The notes below the pieces were generated by a model. That model was given only the letters and a program-made list of their open reading frames with translations, searched no databases and had not been told where the DNA came from. Below are positions 27,557-39,394 of a stretch of 64,000 nt of DNA, piece by piece; positions within the stretch are counted from its first letter, which is position 1; each line of letters opens with the position of its first letter. The stretch is from CAZAZQ01 sp964489705 (GTDB lineage Bacteria; Zixibacteria; MSB-5A5; GN15; FEB-12): positions 102,198-166,197 of the forward strand of contig CAZAZQ010000005.1 of the NCBI GenBank assembly GCA_964489705.1. The letters are read 5' to 3'. The position numbers were made by a program, and so were the translations under genes.

Positions 27557-28597
27557 ATGATTTGGAAGAAGAAACAGTTCTGGGGGGTGATAATTGCGGT
27601 GGGGCTGTTGGCGTTTTGTTTGAAAGACGTCACTCTTTCCGAGATACGGGAACTGGTTCACCGAATCAACTACGTTTACTTTCTCCCGTCGGTCGTCTGT
27701 ACTTTTTTGTTTGTTATTTTTCGAGGATTGCGGTGGCGCCTGATGGTGGCGCAGCAGAAAAAAATCAGCATCGGCAGAGCCGTGACGTTGTTTTCGGCGG
27801 GACAGATTTTGAATGTCGTGATGCCGGCGTTGACCGGACAGGTGGGACGGATGTTTCTTTTTGCCAAAAAAGAAGGATTGCGCAAGACGTTTGTCTTTTC
27901 GACGATGGTGTTGGAGGTACTCTTTGATGCCATCAGCTTGATAATCTTTTTGTTTCTTACTTCCTTGGCGTTTGCGTTTCCGCCGGAGTATCGCTCGTTG
28001 AGCATTATTCTTTCGCTGGTGACCTTGGGGCTGCTGGTGCTTCTCTACTTGACCCTCCATTTCCAGCACCGTCTGGAGGAATTCGGCCGTCGTCACTACC
28101 GCGAACGTTGGCCCAGCTTCTACATCGGTATCAAGAAGTTTATCCGCTCCTTTACTAAAGGTATCGAGCTGTTGCGTTCCAGCCAGCATTTGTTGGGTTC
28201 GCTGTTCTTCTCCTTGTTTTCCTGGGTTTTTCATGTGTTGGTCATTTATTTTTTGTTTTTGTCCTTCGGTTTCCGCTTGCCGATTGCGTCGGCTGCCGCG
28301 GTGATGATTATCAACACCCTGGCGCTGATGATTCCCATCACTCCCGGCAATGCGGGAACATTTGAGGTGGCGGTCAGCACCTCGCTGAAGGCGTTTTCGG
28401 TCGGGCATTCCGATGCGGTGTTGTTTTCCATTGCCCTCCACTTACTGGACTTGTTGCCGGTGTATCTGATGGGGTTTATCTTTCTCCATTTTGAAAAAAT
28501 ATCACTCAAAGAAATCAAATCCCAGCATGAAGATGAGAGGCTTCTTGACCGCTTGTCCGAAGATGGTATGTTGGTGGAAAAGGAGGAGCGGGTATGA
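27557..28597 (+). CDS. Lysylphosphatidylglycerol synthase transmembrane-type (UPF0104) protein
   Basis: A 346-residue integral membrane protein with about eight hydrophobic segments and the features of the LPG_synthase_TM/UPF0104 family: FRGLRWRLMV near residue 55, a Gly-rich GQILNVVMPALTGQVGR (about 79-95), and PITPGNAGTFEVAV (about 257-270), the conserved loop of this family. Only the flippase-like membrane domain is present; the soluble aminoacyl-transferase domain of MprF is absent, so it probably is a lipid-handling membrane protein rather than an aminoacyl-lipid synthase. It overlaps corA by four bases. Confidence 0.85.
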   Translation: MIWKKKQFWGVIIAVGLLAFCLKDVTLSEIRELVHRINYVYFLPSVVCTFLFVIFRGLRWRLMVAQQKKISIGRAVTLFSAGQILNVVMPALTGQVGRMFLFAKKEGLRKTFVFSTMVLEVLFDAISLIIFLFLTSLAFAFPPEYRSLSIILSLVTLGLLVLLYLTLHFQHRLEEFGRRHYRERWPSFYIGIKKFIRSFTKGIELLRSSQHLLGSLFFSLFSWVFHVLVIYFLFLSFGFRLPIASAAAVMIINTLALMIPITPGNAGTFEVAVSTSLKAFSVGHSDAVLFSIALHLLDLLPVYLMGFIFLHFEKISLKEIKSQHEDERLLDRLSEDGMLVEKEERV

Positions 28598-29562
28598 TTA
28601 AGTCGTTCTTGTATGTGCCCGGCCGCGACGTCCAAACGATTGACGGAATAGCTGATTTCGATCAGTTGATTTGTCAGGAAAATTGCGTCCTCTGGGTGGA
28701 TCTGTGCAAACCGACCGACGAAGAGTCGTTCATTCTTACTCACGATTTCAAGTTCCACCCCTTGGCGATTGAGGACGTGATTTCGGAAAAGCCCCGCACC
28801 AAGATTGACGACTATGATCGGTATCTGTTCCTCGTCTTTCAAATCGTCGACTACATCGGCAGGGAAGAAGGGTTAAAGACCAGCGAAATAGATATGTTCC
28901 TCAGTGAAAATTCCCTGGTAACGGTACACTACGACGAGCACCGCATTTTCGACTACCTGTACCATCGCGCCGAGCGGGACGAACGGTTGATGTCGCGAGG
29001 GGTGGATTTTCTCTTTCATGCCCTGATTGACGCCGCCGTTGACAACTTCAACACCACCTTGGATATTTTGGAGTACGAAGTCGACCAGGTGGAGGATGAT
29101 GTTCTTGGCGAACCGGACGAAGAGACCCTGCGTTCGATTTTTACTCTTCGCCGGGATATTGTCAACCTGAAACGGATCGTCATTCCGCAGATGGAAGTGC
29201 TCAATCATCTTTCCCGTGACCAGTTCAAGTTGATAACCACCAAAGCGGCGGTCTATTTTTCCGACATTCACGACCATCTGGTGCGGATTAACGATATCGC
29301 CGACGTCCACCGGGAAATCCTCAATTCGTCGTTAGAGATTTATTTCTCATCGGTGTCCACCAAGACCAACGAAATCATCAAATTCCTGACCATTTTTACC
29401 GTCTTGTTTATCCCCCCGACCTTCTTGGTCGGGTTATGGGGGATGAATTTCCGCTACATGCCGGAGTACGACTGGAAGTACGGCTACCTCTTCGCCTTGC
29501 TGGTCATGCTGGTGACGGTCTTGGTATTGATCGTCTATTTTCGCAAGAAGCGATGGTTGTAA
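28594..29562 (+). CDS. corA: CorA-family magnesium/cobalt transporter
   Basis: The 322-residue protein has the CorA form: an acidic, alpha/beta cytoplasmic N-terminal funnel domain, a long helix, and two C-terminal transmembrane helices. The selectivity-filter signature GMN lies in LWGMNFRYMPE (about residue 283), right after the first helix. The length matches the family. Translation starts at an ATG that overlaps the preceding gene's stop (ATGATTAA region), with GGAGGAG upstream, so the two are co-translated. CorA forms a homopentamer in the inner membrane for Mg2+ uptake. Confidence 0.95.
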   Translation: MIKSFLYVPGRDVQTIDGIADFDQLICQENCVLWVDLCKPTDEESFILTHDFKFHPLAIEDVISEKPRTKIDDYDRYLFLVFQIVDYIGREEGLKTSEIDMFLSENSLVTVHYDEHRIFDYLYHRAERDERLMSRGVDFLFHALIDAAVDNFNTTLDILEYEVDQVEDDVLGEPDEETLRSIFTLRRDIVNLKRIVIPQMEVLNHLSRDQFKLITTKAAVYFSDIHDHLVRINDIADVHREILNSSLEIYFSSVSTKTNEIIKFLTIFTVLFIPPTFLVGLWGMNFRYMPEYDWKYGYLFALLVMLVTVLVLIVYFRKKRWL

Positions 29563-29585
29563 GCTCTCCTAAAAAGGGCTGAACC

Positions 29586-29617
29586 CTCGCCGCGAGTTAT
29601 TCGGTTTTTTTGTTTTT
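29586..29617 (+). terminator. Possible Rho-independent terminator after corA
   Basis: A short GC-rich hairpin CTCG-CCG-CGAG (29586-29596) is followed by a T-rich tract (29604-29617). The stem is short and the T-tract starts about eight bases after it, so this is a modest prediction. Confidence 0.4.
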
Positions 29618-29662
29618 GTCCGGAAATTTTTCATCGAATGCAGAAATTCCCTGAAACAAGCC

Positions 29663-29690
29663 TTGACAAAAAGCGTATTTTGTTTATAGA
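29663..29690 (+). promoter_or_regulatory. Promoter of the TetR-RND operon
   Basis: TTGACA (29663-29668) and TATAGA (29685-29690) are separated by 16 bases. The expected start (about 29697) falls inside the inverted repeat at 29691-29706, so a bound repressor would block initiation. Confidence 0.6.
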
Positions 29691-29706
29691 TACTGACTGG
29701 TAGGTA
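29691..29706 (+). promoter_or_regulatory. Candidate TetR autoregulatory operator
   Basis: TACTGACTGGTAGGTA is an imperfect inverted repeat: half-sites TACTGAC and GTAGGTA around a TG centre match at five of seven positions. It directly follows the -10 box and precedes a tetR gene by four bases, the usual place for autorepression. Confidence 0.5.
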
Positions 29707-29710
29707 TGTT

Positions 29711-30343
29711 ATGAGAAGGACGACCACGAAAAAGAAAATTCGGCAGAGCCCCAAGTTGCCGGCGGCAACGCGGCGGGAACAACTGCTCAAGGCGGCGCGA
29801 ATGCAGTTTATCAAGAAAGGCTACCGAGCCACCACCACTGAGGATATCGCCCGGCAAGCCGGTTTGACCAAGGGAGCGCTCTATTTCCATTTCAAAAGCA
29901 AGGAAGACATCTTTCGCGAGCTGGTCACCCAAGCGACGGACAAGTTCGTTGCCACGTTCGAACAGCAATCGAAAGGGAAACTCAGCCCCGGCGAGGTCTT
30001 GAAGCTCTTGCGACAGATTGACGTCAGCCGGGACATGCCCCATACCCGGCACAGCTTGAACTTGCGCGCCGAAGCAATGAAACTGCCGCGCATCAAAATG
30101 CACGTCAACCGGGCAATACGCAAAATTATTCACGCGGTTGCCGAACGCCTCGATCCGGTGTATGGACGGGACAAAAGGAGCCGTCAACAGTTGGCAATTT
30201 TAATTTTCGCCGTTTACGACGGGTTGGTGTTGGGGAACCAGATGATTCCGCAACTGATTAACTTTGACAACCAGATTCGCATGTTTACCGAGCTCCTTGA
30301 ACCTCCTCGGAAAGCGAAGAAACGGACGGGAAAGAAGCGGTAG
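29711..30343 (+). CDS. TetR/AcrR-family transcriptional regulator
   Basis: A 210-residue protein with a basic N-terminal extension and a TetR helix-turn-helix at about residues 20-66 (AARMQFIKKGYRATTTEDIA, then GLTKGALYFHFKSKEDIF). The remaining ~140 residues form the ligand-binding domain, not conserved enough to name the ligand. It is the first gene of an operon with a TolC-type protein, a membrane-fusion protein and an RND permease, so it most likely represses that pump and its own promoter. The last ~12 residues are strongly basic. Confidence 0.9.
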   Translation: MRRTTTKKKIRQSPKLPAATRREQLLKAARMQFIKKGYRATTTEDIARQAGLTKGALYFHFKSKEDIFRELVTQATDKFVATFEQQSKGKLSPGEVLKLLRQIDVSRDMPHTRHSLNLRAEAMKLPRIKMHVNRAIRKIIHAVAERLDPVYGRDKRSRQQLAILIFAVYDGLVLGNQMIPQLINFDNQIRMFTELLEPPRKAKKRTGKKR

Positions 30344-30354
30344 GAGCCGTTCGA

Positions 30355-31707
30355 ATGAGAAAGGGTATGACGGAAAAAAGACGAGTGATAACGTGGTTGA
30401 CGTTGGGGGTGCTGATATGGCTGGGGTGGTATCGTCCTCTTACAGCAACGACGGTTTTAACAATAGAAGAAACCCGGCAGCGCGCCTTATCGTTCAATCG
30501 CGCTTACTTGTCTGCCCTCAAAGAGATTGACAAAGCCCGCAGCGATGTCATCAAAGCACGTGCCGGAGCGCTCCCGCACCTGATGTTGAGCGGAACCTAC
30601 TCGAGGAATTTTATTCTCCCCTCGTTTTTCGTGCAGATGAACGAGGAGACGGTAGAGTTCAAGACCGGTTTCAAGAACAATTTCGGCTTTGCCCTCAACC
30701 TCCAGCAGCCGCTCTGGCACGGAGGGAAAGTCTTCACGGCGCTGAAAATCGCCAAACTCTACAAAAGCTATGCCGAACAACGAGCAGCGTCGGTGAAAGC
30801 GGAGGTGTTGTACAACGCCGAAGTCTTGTTCTATTCGGTCATGTTGAAGAAATCGCAGTTAAGCGCCTTGGAGAAAGCATACGAGGCGGCTTCGCATAAC
30901 GTCAGCGTAGTGGACAAGCTCTACTCACAGGGGTTGGTCTCGAAGTTCGAGGTGCTCCGTGCCCGTGTGGAGAAAGCCAACCTGCAACCGGCGCTTGTGC
31001 AAGCCCGTTCCGAGGTTCGTCTTTCGGAAAAAAGATTGAAGTCCTTTTTGGGTATCGATCTGAAGGAGCCGATTGAGTTGGTCGTTCGAGAGGTCGACCC
31101 GGCGGCGTTGGCTCTTCCGCCTTTGGAAGTCCTTATCGATACCGCTTTGGAAATGCGCCCGGAAATACATGAAGCACGGCTTTTGAACAAGATATCCAAG
31201 AAAGCGGTACGGGTCGCCAAGGGAGGATATTTCCCGTCGTTGGATGCTTTTTCCAGCTATAGCTGGCAGTCGGTGTCGGATGATTTTACGTTGGATGGGA
31301 ATACCTCCAAGTCATGGACGGCGGGGATAACCTTGACGATCCCGATTTTCTCCGGCGGGTATACCCACGGCGAAGTGGTTCAACGACAATCGGAATACGA
31401 GCAAACCCGCTTGGCGCTCAGGCAGACGGAAGATGATATAACTTTGGAAGTGGAACAGGCATACGATCAGGTACTTCAGGCGAAAGAAGCTTTGGAAATA
31501 CAAAAAGAAACGATTGAGCAGGCGGAGGAAGGACTGCGCATTGCCGACCTTCGCTACAACGCCGGTGAAGGGACGTTGTTGGAAGTATTATCGGCACAAG
31601 CGGCGCTGACTGCCGCCCGCAATCGGAAAGCGGAAGCGACGTTCTTTTTCCATCAAGCTCTTTCGCAGTTAAAAAAGGCTACAACCATTGATTTTAATAC
31701 GAAGTAG
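30355..31707 (+). CDS. TolC-family outer-membrane efflux protein
   Basis: This 450-residue protein has a signal peptide (about 12-33) and the two long-helix repeats of the outer-membrane efflux protein (OEP) family (about residues 40-230 and 255-445; LRARVEKANLQPALVQARSE and AEEGLRIADLRYNAGEGTLL are typical). The length and the internal duplication match TolC homologues, which form trimeric channels across the outer membrane and periplasm. A GGTAGGAG site precedes the ATG. It is followed six bases later by the adaptor gene, so the three pump parts are encoded in order. Confidence 0.92.
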   Translation: MRKGMTEKRRVITWLTLGVLIWLGWYRPLTATTVLTIEETRQRALSFNRAYLSALKEIDKARSDVIKARAGALPHLMLSGTYSRNFILPSFFVQMNEETVEFKTGFKNNFGFALNLQQPLWHGGKVFTALKIAKLYKSYAEQRAASVKAEVLYNAEVLFYSVMLKKSQLSALEKAYEAASHNVSVVDKLYSQGLVSKFEVLRARVEKANLQPALVQARSEVRLSEKRLKSFLGIDLKEPIELVVREVDPAALALPPLEVLIDTALEMRPEIHEARLLNKISKKAVRVAKGGYFPSLDAFSSYSWQSVSDDFTLDGNTSKSWTAGITLTIPIFSGGYTHGEVVQRQSEYEQTRLALRQTEDDITLEVEQAYDQVLQAKEALEIQKETIEQAEEGLRIADLRYNAGEGTLLEVLSAQAALTAARNRKAEATFFFHQALSQLKKATTIDFNTK

Positions 31708-31713
31708 GCAAAG

Positions 31714-32759
31714 ATGAAGATGGCAAAACATATCCTTGGAGTCGGCATTTCCCTGCTTTTGATGTTTGTAATACTCTCATGCGAAGGGAAACAAGAAGAG
31801 GTCACCCGAGTCGAAAAACCGCCGGTGGCGGTGAAGGTTCAGGTGGTGTCGTTGACGAACGAGGTAAAAACGAAAACCTTTACCGGTACCCTCGAGGGAG
31901 AGCGGCAAGCGGTCATTTACGCTAAAATCGCCGAAGCGGTCGACAGAGTCCATGTCCGAGAAGGAGATCGGGTTCGGGAAGGGCAAATTCTTATTTCGCT
32001 CGACAAAACCGGACCGAGCTCCCACTATCAAGAAGCGATGTCGGTGTTTCGCAATGCCGAGAAAAATTACAAGAAAATGAAGTTCCTTTACGAGGAAGGC
32101 GCCGTCAGCGAAACGCAATTCGACGAGGCGAAGACACAATACGAAGTGGCGAAAGCCAACTTCGAAGCGGCGGAAAAATTGGTGGAAATCGAGTCTCCCA
32201 TCGACGGTATCGTTACCTTTTTGAACGTCTCTCGGGGAGATTACCTCACTCCCGGACAAAAGCTGGCGACGGTTGCCACCGTCGACACGTTGCGGGTCAA
32301 GTTTGGCGTCAATGTCTCCGATGTCAGCGCCGTTCACATCGGTGACACGGTGGTGATTTCCAGTGATGCCGTTCGGCAGAAAGCGTACGGAACTATCTCC
32401 TCGGTTGCACGCTCCGCCGACCCGGTCACCCGCTCTTTTCAAGTGGAAGCCCGCTTGATAAATACGTCGGGGCTTTTCACACCGGGGATGTTCGTCCGCA
32501 TTGAAGTGGTCTTGGAAAGGCTGCCCGACGTTATCGCTATCCCGCGTGGCGCCGTCTTGAATTATGACGAGAAGAAAATCGTCTATGTCGTTTCGGATGC
32601 CATCGCCCATCGCCGGGAGGTTCGGTTGGGAGATGATGTCGGTGAGAAAGTTGTGATAACGCACGGGTTGTCGGTCGGCGATACGGTGGTGACCTTGGGG
32701 CAGGATTATCTTGATGACGGAGTAAAAGTGAACGTTACGGAAGCGGCGGCAGGCGAATA

Positions 32760-32760
<1 letters not shown>
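31714..32760 (+). CDS. RND efflux periplasmic adaptor (membrane fusion) lipoprotein
   Basis: The 348-residue product has a lipoprotein signal ending at ILSC, a barrel-sandwich/lipoyl domain split by a helical hairpin (EGDRVREGQILISLD near 85, helices ~105-155, IESPIDGIVTFLNVSRGDYL near 165-180), a beta-barrel domain and a C-terminal membrane-proximal domain. This is the HlyD/AcrA adaptor fold of RND pumps. Its stop TAA shares its last base with the ATG of the permease gene, which indicates translational coupling. Confidence 0.93.
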
Positions 32761-35885
<3,125 letters not shown>

Positions 35886-35904
35886 AAAGAGGATTGAACA
35901 AAGC

Positions 35905-37527
35905 GTGACGGGACTAATACCTCCGAGTACCTCCTTGAGGTATTCGGAGCTATATTGCGATTTTTTAGCGGGAAAAAGAGAGATTCGTTCGCTCTTTGCT
36001 TCCGAGAGCCTTGAGGAGGCGGCAAAGGGGCTGGAGACACGTCCGTATGACCGGCAACGTTTGGTTGCTCTTCTCGAACGACAAAATCGTGTCTTCGGCG
36101 CTTCCGTGCGCACCATTGCCAACATTCGAAAGCTTGGGGAGAAAGACAGCCTTTGTGTTTTTGCCGGACAGCAAGCCGTTCTTTTCGGCGGTCCGCTTCT
36201 TGTCCTTTATAAGGCGTTGAGCGTCGTCAAGCGTGCCGAAAGCTACTCTCGACTTCTCCGTCGTCCGGTCGTCCCCATCTTTTGGATTGCCGGCGACGAC
36301 CACGATTTTGAAGAGGTCAACCACACTTGGGTATATGATCGCTCATACGAAGCGGTCAAGATTGCCTACTCCGCTTCTCCCGACCACGCTCTCCCGACCG
36401 GGTATCTGAAATTTTCCGATGAGGAAAAACTCTCCGAAGCCTTTTCCGTACTCACGTCCACGCTGGGAGAGACGGATTTTACGCCTTCACTATATGTTCT
36501 TTTGAACGAATATTACACTCTCGGCGACACGTTCGTGACCGCTTTTGGGAAATGGCTGGCACACCTGACGGCTGACTACGGTTTGGTGCTCTTTTCTCCG
36601 GCGGATGAGGAAGCAAAGCGGTTGGCGGAGCCGTTTTTTCTCCGCATCTTGGATGAGCAAGAGGAAATCCGGCATCACCTTTCTTCCCGCAATCGGTTGT
36701 TGAGTGAACGGGGCTACCATTTGCAAGTGCACAAGAAGGAAAACGCCACGCACCTCTTTTACGTTTTGAATGACCGCCGTCCGATTTTGCGTGAAGGGGA
36801 TTCTTTCCTCGTCGGTCAGAAACGGTATTCGAAAGACGAGTTGAAAAAGCTGGTGGCGTCCGATACCGAGAAATTTTCCCCCGATGTCTTGCTCAGACCT
36901 GTATTTCAATCGTTTTTATTCCCCGTGCTGGCTCAAGTAGGCGGACCTGCCGAGATTGCATACTACGCTCAGATGAATCCGTTATTTGAGGTGTTCGACT
37001 TGGTTACCCCTTATTGTCTTCCGCGTCCGTCGCTCACCTTGCTTGAAAAGCACTTCGAGCGGATAGTGGACGAACATGACCTTTCTCTGGCGGACGTTAT
37101 GTGCGATGTCGAAGGCGTTATCAATCGGGTGCTCGCTGCGACATTTCCGGGGCATTTGGAGAAAGACTTTGAAGCTCTCCGCCGCGATGTGGAAAAACGC
37201 TTCAAGGAATTTGTGAGGGAATCGTTGGAGTTTGATTCTTCCCTGGAACAGTTTGCTCATCAGTTGTATGCGAAAATTGACTTTACCTTAAAGCAATTCG
37301 AACGGAAAATCTTTGCCGCCCATAAGAAAAAATCCCGGGCGACAAGAGAGAAAATTTACCGCTTATGGCGTTATGTTTTCCCCCTTCGTGCTTTGCAAGA
37401 ACGTTCGATAAACAGCATCTATTTTTTGGCTAAGTATGGAGAGAATATCGTTTCATATATATATGATTCTATGGATACAGAACAAGCCGCTCATCAAGTG
37501 ATATCTTTTTCGGAGTATAGGACGTAG
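35905..37527 (+). CDS. bshC: BshC, bacillithiol synthase (cysteine-adding)
   Basis: The 540-residue product shows BshC signatures: SLRYSELYCDFL at the start, FAGQQAVLFGGPLLVLYKAL (about 90-110), and GDDHDFEEVNHTWV (about 130-143). BshC adds cysteine to glucosaminyl-malate, the last step of bacillithiol synthesis. The frame stays open back to 35830, inside the RND permease gene, but the GTG at 35905 with AGAGGA upstream fits the family length and avoids the overlap. It is followed without spacing by bshA and then bshB1, so the complete pathway is in one operon. Confidence 0.9.
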   Translation: MTGLIPPSTSLRYSELYCDFLAGKREIRSLFASESLEEAAKGLETRPYDRQRLVALLERQNRVFGASVRTIANIRKLGEKDSLCVFAGQQAVLFGGPLLVLYKALSVVKRAESYSRLLRRPVVPIFWIAGDDHDFEEVNHTWVYDRSYEAVKIAYSASPDHALPTGYLKFSDEEKLSEAFSVLTSTLGETDFTPSLYVLLNEYYTLGDTFVTAFGKWLAHLTADYGLVLFSPADEEAKRLAEPFFLRILDEQEEIRHHLSSRNRLLSERGYHLQVHKKENATHLFYVLNDRRPILREGDSFLVGQKRYSKDELKKLVASDTEKFSPDVLLRPVFQSFLFPVLAQVGGPAEIAYYAQMNPLFEVFDLVTPYCLPRPSLTLLEKHFERIVDEHDLSLADVMCDVEGVINRVLAATFPGHLEKDFEALRRDVEKRFKEFVRESLEFDSSLEQFAHQLYAKIDFTLKQFERKIFAAHKKKSRATREKIYRLWRYVFPLRALQERSINSIYFLAKYGENIVSYIYDSMDTEQAAHQVISFSEYRT

Positions 37528-38658
37528 ATGGTTATCGGGATAACATGCTATCCGGTTGCCGGCGGTTCCGGCATTGTGGCGACGGAATTAGGGCAGCAGT
37601 TGGCGCAACGCGGACATCAGATACACTTTATTTCGTATGCCATTCCGTTTCGGCTCGATAGGTATCAGGCGAATTTGTTTTACCACGGTGTAGAGACAAC
37701 CGCTTACCCGTTGTTCAAGTTCCCGCCGTACACCTTGACCTTGGCGGCAAAGATGGCGGAAGTGGCGCGCAATTTTCGGCTGGATATTTTCCATATGCAC
37801 TATGCCATCCCTCATGCGACCTGTGCTTTTTTGGCGCAGCAGATGCTGCACGAGCAAGGTTTCCCGGTGCCGAAAATCATCACCACCCTCCACGGAACGG
37901 ATATCACCTTGGTCGGTTCGGATCCTTCTTTCTATGACATCACCCGTTTTTCCATCAACACCTCCGACGGTTTGACGGCGGTTTCCCATTATCTTGCGAG
38001 AGAGACCATCGAAGTGTTCTCATTGGAAAAAGAAATACGGGTCATTTACAACATGTTCAATCCGGCTCGCTTCGCACCGCACCGGAACAGGGAAGTCCGA
38101 CGAGAGTTTGCCCAAGAGGACGAATTTCTGCTTATTCACATTTCGAACTTCCGGCCTGTCAAGCGCACTTTGGATGTCATCGATATTTTTGACCGGGTCA
38201 ACAAAGTGCTGCCGGCACGGTTACTTCTCATTGGCGAAGGACCCGACACAGTCTTGGCGCGGCGGCAGATTACCAAGCGGAATTTGAGCGAACGGGTAAC
38301 CTTCTTAGGTAACCAATCACGGGTGGAGACGGTGCTTCCCTGTGGCGATGTCTTCTTACTGCCGTCGGAAGAAGAGTCTTTCGGGCTGGCGGCGTTGGAG
38401 GCGCTTGCTTGCGGCGTGCCGGTCATCGGTACCAGCGGGACAGGTTTGGCGGAGGTGATTGAGGACAAAGTAAACGGTTTCCTCCTGCCGGTGGGGGACA
38501 CGACGGCGATGGCGGAGGCGGTCGTATCGTTACTCAGCGACAGAGAGCGGCTGGAACGGTTCAAAAAAGCCGCCGCCGAGAAAGCGTTGGAAAAATTTTC
38601 CAGTCAAAGGATTGTCGACGAGTATGAACGCTACTACGAGGAAGTATACCATGGATAA
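37528..38658 (+). CDS. bshA: BshA, N-acetyl-glucosaminyl L-malate synthase
   Basis: A 376-residue GT4-type glycosyltransferase. The N-terminal loop reads CYPVAGGSGIVATELGQQLA and HFISYAIPFRL, typical of BshA, followed by FHMHYAIPHA and the C-terminal donor-binding half with LLPSEEESFGLAALEALACG. BshA joins UDP-GlcNAc and L-malate, the first step of bacillithiol synthesis. The ATG follows the bshC stop with no gap and its own stop overlaps bshB1 by eight bases. Confidence 0.95.
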   Translation: MVIGITCYPVAGGSGIVATELGQQLAQRGHQIHFISYAIPFRLDRYQANLFYHGVETTAYPLFKFPPYTLTLAAKMAEVARNFRLDIFHMHYAIPHATCAFLAQQMLHEQGFPVPKIITTLHGTDITLVGSDPSFYDITRFSINTSDGLTAVSHYLARETIEVFSLEKEIRVIYNMFNPARFAPHRNREVRREFAQEDEFLLIHISNFRPVKRTLDVIDIFDRVNKVLPARLLLIGEGPDTVLARRQITKRNLSERVTFLGNQSRVETVLPCGDVFLLPSEEESFGLAALEALACGVPVIGTSGTGLAEVIEDKVNGFLLPVGDTTAMAEAVVSLLSDRERLERFKKAAAEKALEKFSSQRIVDEYERYYEEVYHG

Positions 38659-39373
38659 AGCAGTCAAGCTCGATGTGTTGGCAATCGGCGCTCATCCGGA
38701 CGATGTCGAGATTACGTCCGGCGGTTTGCTTTTGAAAATGGCTGCTTTAGGGCGGAAGGTCGGGGTTCTGGATTTGACACGGGGGGAGATGGGTACCCTC
38801 GGCAGTGCCGATGATCGCCTTGCCGAAGCGCAGGAAGCTGCCCGCCTGCTGGGGTTGGTGTATCGCGAGAATTTGTCGCTGCCGGACTCGAAATTGACTG
38901 TCCTGCCCGAGTACACGCACCGTTTGGCGGAAATCATACGCACCACCAAGCCGGAGCTGGTCATCCTTCCGCATTGGGAGCAGCGTCATCCCGATCATCG
39001 AGCGGCATCACAGTTGGGTTACGATGCCTGCTTTATCGCCGGTTTGAAAAAAGCTGAAATTCCCGGTGAGCCGCATCGACCGAGAAAAATTATTTATGCT
39101 TCGTACTTTCGCAATACCGACTATTCTTTTTTGGTGGATATCTCTGAGGTATTCGAGCAAAAGTGTCAAGCCGTGGCGGCATACCATTCCCAATTCGGAG
39201 AGAAAATCACGGCAAAACACATTTTCCAGCCGGGCATCGACATTTTCAGTCTCATGCGTACCCGTGCCGCTGCCCTAGGACAGTTGGTACAAGTTCGCTA
39301 TGCCGAAGCCTACACGATAAAAGAACCCCTTCTTGTCGACGACCCGCAAAAGATGCCGGTCTCGTCAATTTAA
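38651..39373 (+). CDS. bshB1: BshB1-type N-acetylglucosaminyl-malate deacetylase
   Basis: The 240-residue protein belongs to the PIG-L/LmbE deacetylase family: the zinc-binding motif AIGAHPDDVE lies at residues ~10-20, with HPDHRAA further on (about 112-118). The family removes the acetyl group in the second bacillithiol step. Its placement after bshC and bshA, and the length, support BshB1 rather than a general LmbE protein. The ATG at 38651 overlaps the bshA stop; an in-frame start further upstream inside bshA would add residues that are not conserved. Confidence 0.92.
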   Translation: MDKAVKLDVLAIGAHPDDVEITSGGLLLKMAALGRKVGVLDLTRGEMGTLGSADDRLAEAQEAARLLGLVYRENLSLPDSKLTVLPEYTHRLAEIIRTTKPELVILPHWEQRHPDHRAASQLGYDACFIAGLKKAEIPGEPHRPRKIIYASYFRNTDYSFLVDISEVFEQKCQAVAAYHSQFGEKITAKHIFQPGIDIFSLMRTRAAALGQLVQVRYAEAYTIKEPLLVDDPQKMPVSSI

Positions 39374-39394
39374 GTAATCGTTTTACAGGGCTGC

